This document shows, one piece after another, positions 6,007-10,275 of a stretch of 10,275 nucleotides of DNA; position 1 is the stretch's first letter, and the number at the start of each line of letters is the position of its first letter. The translations under genes were made by a program, and so were the position numbers. Source of the DNA: an uncultured Ruminococcus sp. (GTDB lineage: Bacteria > Bacillota > Clostridia > Oscillospirales > Ruminococcaceae). Under the pieces are notes generated by a model. The model made no database searches and was not told where the DNA came from. It was given only the letters and a program-made list of their open reading frames with translations. The DNA is taken from positions 1 through 10,275 of the forward strand of contig USCU01000022.1 of the NCBI GenBank assembly GCA_900553335.1, read 5' to 3'.

Positions 6007-7812
6007 TTACTTTCCGAGTCTTTCTTCAAGCTTATCAAGCTGCTTAATAAGCTCTTCAGGAATCTTACCGCCCTTATCAGCAATGTCTTCCTTGTAATAC
6101 CTTCTCATCTCAGCGATTTCCTTGATCCAAAGATCCTTATCAACATCTAAAAGCTTGTCAAGGACTTCAGGTGTAACCTCATCCTCAATTCCCTCAAGAT
6201 TGAGATCCTCAGGCTTTGGAATATAACCGATAGCAGTTTCCTCAGCGTCAACCTCATCGTCACATCTCTTTATGATCCAGTCAAGAACTCTCATATTATC
6301 TCCGAAACCAGGCCAAATGAAGTTTCCTTCTTCGTCCTGCTTAAACCAGTTTACATTAAAGATCTTAGGAGCTTTATCTCCGAGCTTTTCACCCATTTCA
6401 AGCCAGTGAGCCCAATAATCACCTACGTTATATCCGATGAACGGCTTCATAGCCATTGGATCGTGACGAAGCACACCTACTGCACCTGTTGCAGCAGCAG
6501 TTGTTTCAGAAGATACAGCTGATCCCATATAAGTTCCGTGTGTCCAATCAAATGACTGGTATACAAGCGGAGTGGTAGATGCTCTTCTTCCTCCGAAGAT
6601 GATTGCAGAAATCGGAACTCCCTGAGGATTGTTAAACTCAGGAGAAATGCAAGGACAGTTTACAGCAGGAGCTGTAAATCTTGAGTTCGGATGAGCAAGG
6701 TTATTTCCCTCAGCAATATACTCAGGTCCGTTTACCTTAGCGCCCTTCCACTCTGTTGCATTTACAGGCGGATTCTTATCGAGCTTCTCCCACCATACTG
6801 TCATATCGTCATTATTTATACCAACGTTTGTGAAGATTGTATTCTTCTTTGTAGACTCAAGCGCATTGTGATTTGACTTATCGTTTGTTCCCGGAGCAAC
6901 TCCGAAGAATCCGTTCTCAGGATTGATAGCGTAAAGACGTCCGTCCTCTCCCTGCTTCATCCAAGCGATATCATCGCCGACAGTCCAAACCTTATATCCC
7001 TTGTCTGTATATGTTTTAGGAGGAATAAGCATTGCGAGGTTCGTCTTTCCGCAAGCTGACGGGAATGCAGCAGTAATATACTTAACCTCTCCGTTAGGCT
7101 TCTCAACACCGAGAATAAGCATATGCTCAGCCATCCAGCCCTCGTTCTTACCCTGGAATGAAGCGATTCTCAAAGCGAAACACTTTTTGCCGAGAAGCAC
7201 ATTTCCGCCGTAAGCAGAGTTAATTGACCAGATAGTGTTATCCTCCGGGAACTGAACTATATATCTGTTTTCAGGATCAACCTGAGCCTTTGAGTGAAGA
7301 CCTCTTACAAAATCGTTAGACTCATCTCCGAGATTATCAAAAGCCTTAGCACCCATTCTTGTCATAATATCCATGTTTAACACTACATAGATAGAGTCTG
7401 TGATCTCAACTCCAACCTTTGCCAAAGGAGAACCGATAGGTCCCATTGAATAAGGAATAACATACATTGTTCTTCCCTTCATAACTCCGTCATACATAGG
7501 AGTAAGCTTTGCATACATTTCCTCAGGATCACACCAGTTGTTTGTCGGACCTGCATCCTCCTTAGTCTTGGTACAGATAAACGTTCTGTCTTCAACTCTA
7601 GCTACGTCGTTAGGAAGAGTTCTGTGATAAAGACAGCCCGGAAGCTTTTCCTGATTGAGCTTTATCATCTCGCCTGTTTCACATGCTTCATCTCTAAGCG
7701 ACTGAAGCTGTTCCTCACTTCCGTCAATCCAAACAACCTTATCAGGCTTTGTCAAAGCAATCATTTCCTCAACCCATGCGTTTACATTTGGGTTTTTTGT
7801 TAAACTTGCCAT
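6007..7812 (-). CDS. pckG: Phosphoenolpyruvate carboxykinase, GTP-dependent (EC 4.1.1.32)
   Basis: A 601-residue cytosolic enzyme interconverting oxaloacetate + GTP with PEP + GDP + CO2; in anaerobes it often runs toward oxaloacetate to feed succinate formation or biosynthesis. It is the GTP type, by its length of about 600 and by these motifs, counted from the chosen start: ARVEDRT with R72, SAYGGN (199-204), the P-loop FPSACGKTN (250-258) with the reactive Cys C254, the metal-binding GDDIAW (279-284), NSRFTAPA (376-383), and FGGRR (406-410). All key residues are present. Start: an in-frame ATG at 7830 exists, but the ribosome binding site AAAGGAG (7827-7821) lies inside codons 2-4 of that reading and sits 8 bases before the ATG at 7812, so the protein begins MASLTKNP. 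It is transcribed from a perfect consensus promoter with a leader of about 65 nt. Confidence 0.97.
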   Translation of the reverse strand: MASLTKNPNVNAWVEEMIALTKPDKVVWIDGSEEQLQSLRDEACETGEMIKLNQEKLPGCLYHRTLPNDVARVEDRTFICTKTKEDAGPTNNWCDPEEMYAKLTPMYDGVMKGRTMYVIPYSMGPIGSPLAKVGVEITDSIYVVLNMDIMTRMGAKAFDNLGDESNDFVRGLHSKAQVDPENRYIVQFPEDNTIWSINSAYGGNVLLGKKCFALRIASFQGKNEGWMAEHMLILGVEKPNGEVKYITAAFPSACGKTNLAMLIPPKTYTDKGYKVWTVGDDIAWMKQGEDGRLYAINPENGFFGVAPGTNDKSNHNALESTKKNTIFTNVGINNDDMTVWWEKLDKNPPVNATEWKGAKVNGPEYIAEGNNLAHPNSRFTAPAVNCPCISPEFNNPQGVPISAIIFGGRRASTTPLVYQSFDWTHGTYMGSAVSSETTAAATGAVGVLRHDPMAMKPFIGYNVGDYWAHWLEMGEKLGDKAPKIFNVNWFKQDEEGNFIWPGFGDNMRVLDWIIKRCDDEVDAEETAIGYIPKPEDLNLEGIEDEVTPEVLDKLLDVDKDLWIKEIAEMRRYYKEDIADKGGKIPEELIKQLDKLEERLGK

Positions 7813-7846
7813 TGTTTTTGCTCCTTTCATAACAAAAATGTTAAAC

Positions 7847-7872
7847 AGTAAGTCTGAAAAAGACTAATACTT
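7847..7872 (-). promoter_or_regulatory. Small hairpin in the pckG leader
   Basis: AGTCT (7851-7855) pairs with AGACT (7861-7865) around a 5-base loop, with a bulged extension AGTA (7847-7850) toward AATACT. It lies early in the leader and far from the ribosome binding site, so it could stabilise the 5' end. No known riboswitch fold is recognised. Confidence 0.3.
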
Positions 7873-7883
7873 ATACGAGTTTA

Positions 7884-7912
7884 ATTATACCCAATTTCCC
7901 TGATATTGTCAA
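7884..7912 (-). promoter_or_regulatory. pckG: Consensus sigma-A promoter of pckG
   Basis: On the - strand TTGACA (7912-7907), a spacer of exactly 17 bases, then TATAAT (7889-7884): both hexamers perfect. Transcription would start near 7877, about 65 bases before the chosen ATG. An inverted repeat GTTAA-N4-TTAAC (7936-7923) sits 11 bp upstream of the -35 and might be an operator. Confidence 0.93.
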
Positions 7913-8084
7913 CGGTTTTTTCGTTAAATAATTAACAATAGCAAAATGAATTTTTGTGCAACTTTTTGTTTTCGGTTTGTTTACAAAAGTCAGTAATAAA
8001 AACCGCGGAATATCATATAATTTTTCATATAGATAAAACGCAAATTTTCTACAGTCTTAAATATTTTTCAAAATAAAATATTAT
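7913..8084. other. Non-coding spacer between divergent promoters
   Basis: An AT-rich stretch without a supportable gene. Apart from the inverted repeat GTTAA-ATAA-TTAAC (7923-7936) and an isolated TATAAT (8016-8021) lacking a -35, no structure stands out. No match to the catabolite-repression (cre) consensus was found by eye. Confidence 0.5.
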
Positions 8085-8113
8085 TTGACAAAATTCTCTG
8101 CGTCTAGTATAAT
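8085..8113 (+). promoter_or_regulatory. Consensus sigma-A promoter of the SH3b protein gene
   Basis: TTGACA (8085-8090), exactly 17 bases, then TATAAT (8108-8113): both hexamers perfect. The leader is about 40 nt and carries AAGGAG (8145-8150) 11 bases before the ATG at 8162. It predicts strong constitutive expression. Confidence 0.93.
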
Positions 8114-8161
8114 GAAATTTAAGAAGAACGACAGAAAAAACAATAAGGAGAGCAAAGATTT

Positions 8162-8782
8162 ATGAATGACAATTCTAAAAAGAACAACAACCTAGGTCTT
8201 ATAGTTTTTGTTGTTGTATTCGTAGTAGTAGTATTTATAATATTCTTTTTAATGAAAGCAGTTTTTTCGACTTCGACAAACTCTTCATCCAAAGGAACTA
8301 CCGTTTCATTTCAAACAAAGCAGACTACTACAACAACTACTGTTTCACAAACCAATATCGAAAACGGAACAACAAATGCAAACGCCAATATAAATTCAAA
8401 CGGAACCTACAACACATATTATGAAATGACCGTAAGCTCAGAGGTAAATGTCCGCAGCGGCGCCAATTCGAGCTATGATCTTCTCGGAACACTTTCCGCA
8501 GGAACTACTGTTAAGGTAATCGGCGAAACAGGCGGTTGGTATCAAATAGATTATAATGGCAATTTAAACGCATATGTTTATTCATCATACCTGACTGGCG
8601 ATAAGCCGTCATTTACAACAACTCAGGCTTATAACTATGATTATAATAACGATTACAATAACAACTATAACGACTACAACAATTACAACAACGATTATAG
8701 CTATGATAACAATAACAACGAAAATTATAACGATTATCAAAGCTATGATTATCAGTCGTATGATAACGGAAACGATTATTAA
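8162..8782 (+). CDS. Membrane-anchored SH3b-domain protein with Tyr/Asn/Asp-rich tail
   Basis: A 206-residue protein of unknown function, probably on the outer face of the membrane. Residues 1-10 are short and polar with two Lys; 12-33 form one very hydrophobic Val/Ile/Phe helix without a clear cleavage site, so a signal anchor with the rest outside is likely. Residues 36-88 are a Ser/Thr/Asn linker with a run of six Thr. Residues about 90-145 are a bacterial SH3 (SH3_3-type) domain: EVNVRSGANSSYDLLGTL, then GTTVKVIGETGGWYQIDYNG and AYVYSSYLT, the usual order of such domains, which often bind peptidoglycan. Residues 157-206 are extraordinary: 43 of 50 are Tyr (15), Asn (19) or Asp (9), with no Lys or Arg. 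No catalytic domain is present. A cell-wall-binding or adhesive role is inferred. It is monocistronic with its own promoter and terminator. Confidence 0.85.
   Translation: MNDNSKKNNNLGLIVFVVVFVVVVFIIFFLMKAVFSTSTNSSSKGTTVSFQTKQTTTTTTVSQTNIENGTTNANANINSNGTYNTYYEMTVSSEVNVRSGANSSYDLLGTLSAGTTVKVIGETGGWYQIDYNGNLNAYVYSSYLTGDKPSFTTTQAYNYDYNNDYNNNYNDYNNYNNDYSYDNNNNENYNDYQSYDYQSYDNGNDY
8630..8779 (+). repeat. Low-complexity tract encoding the Tyr/Asn/Asp tail
   Basis: Irregular repeats of TAT/TAC, AAC/AAT and GAT/GAC codons encode units such as NNDY, NDY and QSYDY (twice). The units vary in length and mix synonymous codons, so this is not a fresh tandem duplication; the protein composition appears to be what is kept. 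Other frames look open here only because of this base composition. Confidence 0.8.
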
Positions 8783-8792
8783 GCTGAGTAGC

Positions 8793-8840
8793 AAAAAAGG
8801 TAACGACTGCACAGACAAATTATCTGTGCAGTCGTTTTTT
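8793..8840. terminator. Bidirectional terminator between the SH3b gene and rnr
   Basis: A perfect 14-bp stem, AACGACTGCACAGA (8802-8815) with TCTGTGCAGTCGTT (8823-8836), a 7-base loop, a T-run on the + strand (8835-8840), and TTTTTT on the - strand (8798-8793) after a 3-base gap. It serves both convergent genes; the rnr stop codon (8841-8839) overlaps the + strand T-run. Confidence 0.96.
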
Positions 8841-10275
8841 ATGCCTTTTTAACAAACGAAAAATCTACCTTACCATCTGAAATATTACAGTTTTCTATTT
8901 TTACCGTTACTCTATCTCCGACAGAATACCGCTCTGAAGTGTTGTTGTTTTTCAAGGTCATTAAATCGGTAACAGAATATTCCCCGTCAGAAAGGCTTTC
9001 TATTCGGACTAATCCCTCGCAGGTATTGTCAAGCATTACAAAGAATCCGAAATCCATAACCGAGCATATCACTCCATCTGCCTGCTGACCTATCATCTTT
9101 GAAAGATATTCCGCTTTATAGCAGTCATCACAGCTTCTCTCAACACTCATAGCCGTTATCTCTGCTTCACTAGAACGTGTAGCGGCAGCATAAACAAACT
9201 TATTAAACTTCGCCCTGATTCGCCCTGAATCCTTACAGCTCAAATATTCGCTCATTATTCTGTGTATTGCAAGATCCGGATATCTTCTTATCGGAGAAGT
9301 AAAATGAGCGTAATCGTCAAGCACCAGTCCGAAATGCCCCAATTCCTCTTCACTGTATCTCGCTTTAGCCATGCTTCTCAGCACAAGCGAATTTACAACA
9401 GCTGCTGAGGGCTTATCCCTAACCTCTTCAAGCACATCGCTTAAGCTTTTAGCTGAAACACCGTTTTTAAAGCTATGAGGAACATTTAAAATGTTTAAAA
9501 CCTCGCTGAGTGAATATATTTTTTCTTCGTTCGGATTCTCATGAACTCTATATACAAAAGGAAGCTCATTGTCCTTTGCAAATTTAGCTGCGGCTTCGTT
9601 TGCCATAAGCATGAAATCTTCAATTATTTCTTCGCTCTCTCCTCTTTCATGCTTTACAACCCCTACGCAAACATCGTTTTCGTCTATCACGACAGCTCCC
9701 TCTGCACTTTCTATCTGAGGAGAGCCTCTGCTGATACGATTTTTCTTGAGTATTTTTGCAAGCTCACTCATTGCAGAAAATGACGAGCTTACTTCTCTGT
9801 ACTTTTCCAAAAGCTCGGAGTTTCGGCTGCCCGCTAAAATTTCGTTTATTTCGCTGTACACTCCCTTTACCTTCGAACGAATGACCGTTTTCTTAAAGTC
9901 ATAGCTTTTAAGATGTCCCGACTTATCAATCTTCATAAAGCAGGAAAATGCAAGTCTGTCCTCTCCCTCGTTAAGCGAGCATATTCCGTTTGAAAGAACT
10001 TTTGGCAGCATAGGAACAACCTTATTTGCATAATACACACTAGTACCCCGATCAAACGCTTCGTTGTCGAGAGCGCTTTTAGGCAAAACGTAATGAGAAA
10101 CATCAGCAATATGCACACCAAGGCTGTAGCCGTCTGAAGTTTTTTGAACACTTACAGCGTCGTCAATATCCTTGGTGTATGCGCTGTCGATAGTAAATAT
10201 TTTCTCTCCTCTTAAGTCAGTTCTGTTTTTTAATTCCTTTTGTATCTCATTAAAATCAGAAACCTCATCTGCATT
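8839..10275 (-). CDS. rnr: Ribonuclease R (RNase II/VacB family), 5' part beyond the window
   Basis: The frame is open from the stop at 8839 to the window edge, giving 478 visible C-terminal residues. A GTG at 10116 is internal, not the start, because the family's catalytic region lies upstream of it. Counting from the window edge: RTDLRGEKIFTID (18-30) leads into the Mg-binding aspartates D30, D36, D38 and D39 of the DxxxxxDxDD motif, then LGVHIADVSHYV (52-63), the RNB-domain segments YRVHENP (242-248) and HFTSPIRRYPDL (324-335), and a C-terminal S1 RNA-binding domain (about 396-475). The family is 3'-to-5' exoribonucleases that degrade structured RNA in the cytosol. The missing N-terminal 200 or so residues should hold the cold-shock domains. 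The protein ends right after S1 with only KKA, without the long Lys-rich tail of some RNase R proteins. It is convergent with the SH3b gene and shares its terminator. Confidence 0.95.
   Translation of the reverse strand, partial: NADEVSDFNEIQKELKNRTDLRGEKIFTIDSAYTKDIDDAVSVQKTSDGYSLGVHIADVSHYVLPKSALDNEAFDRGTSVYYANKVVPMLPKVLSNGICSLNEGEDRLAFSCFMKIDKSGHLKSYDFKKTVIRSKVKGVYSEINEILAGSRNSELLEKYREVSSSFSAMSELAKILKKNRISRGSPQIESAEGAVVIDENDVCVGVVKHERGESEEIIEDFMLMANEAAAKFAKDNELPFVYRVHENPNEEKIYSLSEVLNILNVPHSFKNGVSAKSLSDVLEEVRDKPSAAVVNSLVLRSMAKARYSEEELGHFGLVLDDYAHFTSPIRRYPDLAIHRIMSEYLSCKDSGRIRAKFNKFVYAAATRSSEAEITAMSVERSCDDCYKAEYLSKMIGQQADGVICSVMDFGFFVMLDNTCEGLVRIESLSDGEYSVTDLMTLKNNNTSERYSVGDRVTVKIENCNISDGKVDFSFVKKA

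Noticed and set aside
7813..7830. Upstream in-frame ATG (7830) as the pckG start
   Set aside because: The ribosome binding site AAAGGAG would then be inside the coding region; it is correctly spaced only for the ATG at 7812.
7813..7877. Riboswitch in the pckG leader
   Set aside because: Only a 5-bp hairpin is visible; there is no terminator/antiterminator arrangement and no known aptamer motif.
8609..8852. Two further open frames over the end of the SH3b gene (- strand Ile/Val-rich, + strand Ile/Thr-rich)
   Set aside because: They are by-products of the AAC/TAT/GAT codon repetition in the tail; they lack ribosome binding sites and have absurd composition.
10114..10116. GTG at 10116 as the start of the RNase R gene
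   Set aside because: The frame stays open to the window edge and encodes the essential catalytic aspartate motif upstream of this codon.
1..10275. CRISPR array, tRNA or rRNA genes
   Set aside because: No regularly spaced direct repeats, cloverleaf or conserved rRNA stretch was seen on either strand.

Overview
The window looks like one end of a draft-assembly contig from an AT-rich, anaerobic Firmicute of the Ruminococcus / Oscillospiraceae type. The evidence is low-GC coding with AT-rich gaps, strong AGGAGG-type ribosome binding sites, near-consensus sigma-A promoters, a type I dockerin on a secreted glycosidase, a GTP-type PEP carboxykinase, and the anaerobe-associated GGGtGRT protein. The first 38 bases are not genomic: they are Illumina Nextera adapter ending in the Tn5 mosaic end, so the biological sequence starts at about base 39.

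Layout. (1) 39-1987, + strand: a strong promoter drives a two-gene operon of a NifU/IscU-like scaffold-type protein and a GGGtGRT-family protein of unknown function. A leftward promoter and a Fur-box-like palindrome lie upstream, pointing to a divergent gene lost at the contig edge. (2) 1988-2427: a hairpin, an orphan open stretch and a terminator, then a decayed tyrosine recombinase fragment on the - strand that keeps the HxxR box but has two in-frame stops. (3) 2428-5046, - strand: an AraC/cupin regulator followed by a secreted GH30 glycoside hydrolase with a C-terminal dockerin, a small polysaccharide-use unit. (4) 5201-7812, - strand: a YoaK/DUF1275 membrane protein, probably starting at TTG, downstream of GTP-dependent PEP carboxykinase. 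(5) 7813-8161: a divergent control region with two perfect TTGACA-17-TATAAT promoters. (6) 8162-8782, + strand: a membrane-anchored SH3b protein with a striking Tyr/Asn/Asp-only tail. (7) 8839-10275, - strand: the C-terminal two thirds of RNase R, running off the window and sharing a strong bidirectional terminator with the SH3b gene.

How the parts work together. The GH30-dockerin enzyme and its AraC neighbour suggest plant- or host-glycan breakdown by a cellulosome-like complex. PEP carboxykinase handles the PEP/oxaloacetate node of fermentation. The scaffold/GGGtGRT pair is the most likely place for undescribed biology: both proteins are clearly functional and cotranscribed, but the role of the pair is not known to me. 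No CRISPR array, tRNA, rRNA or intact mobile element was seen.
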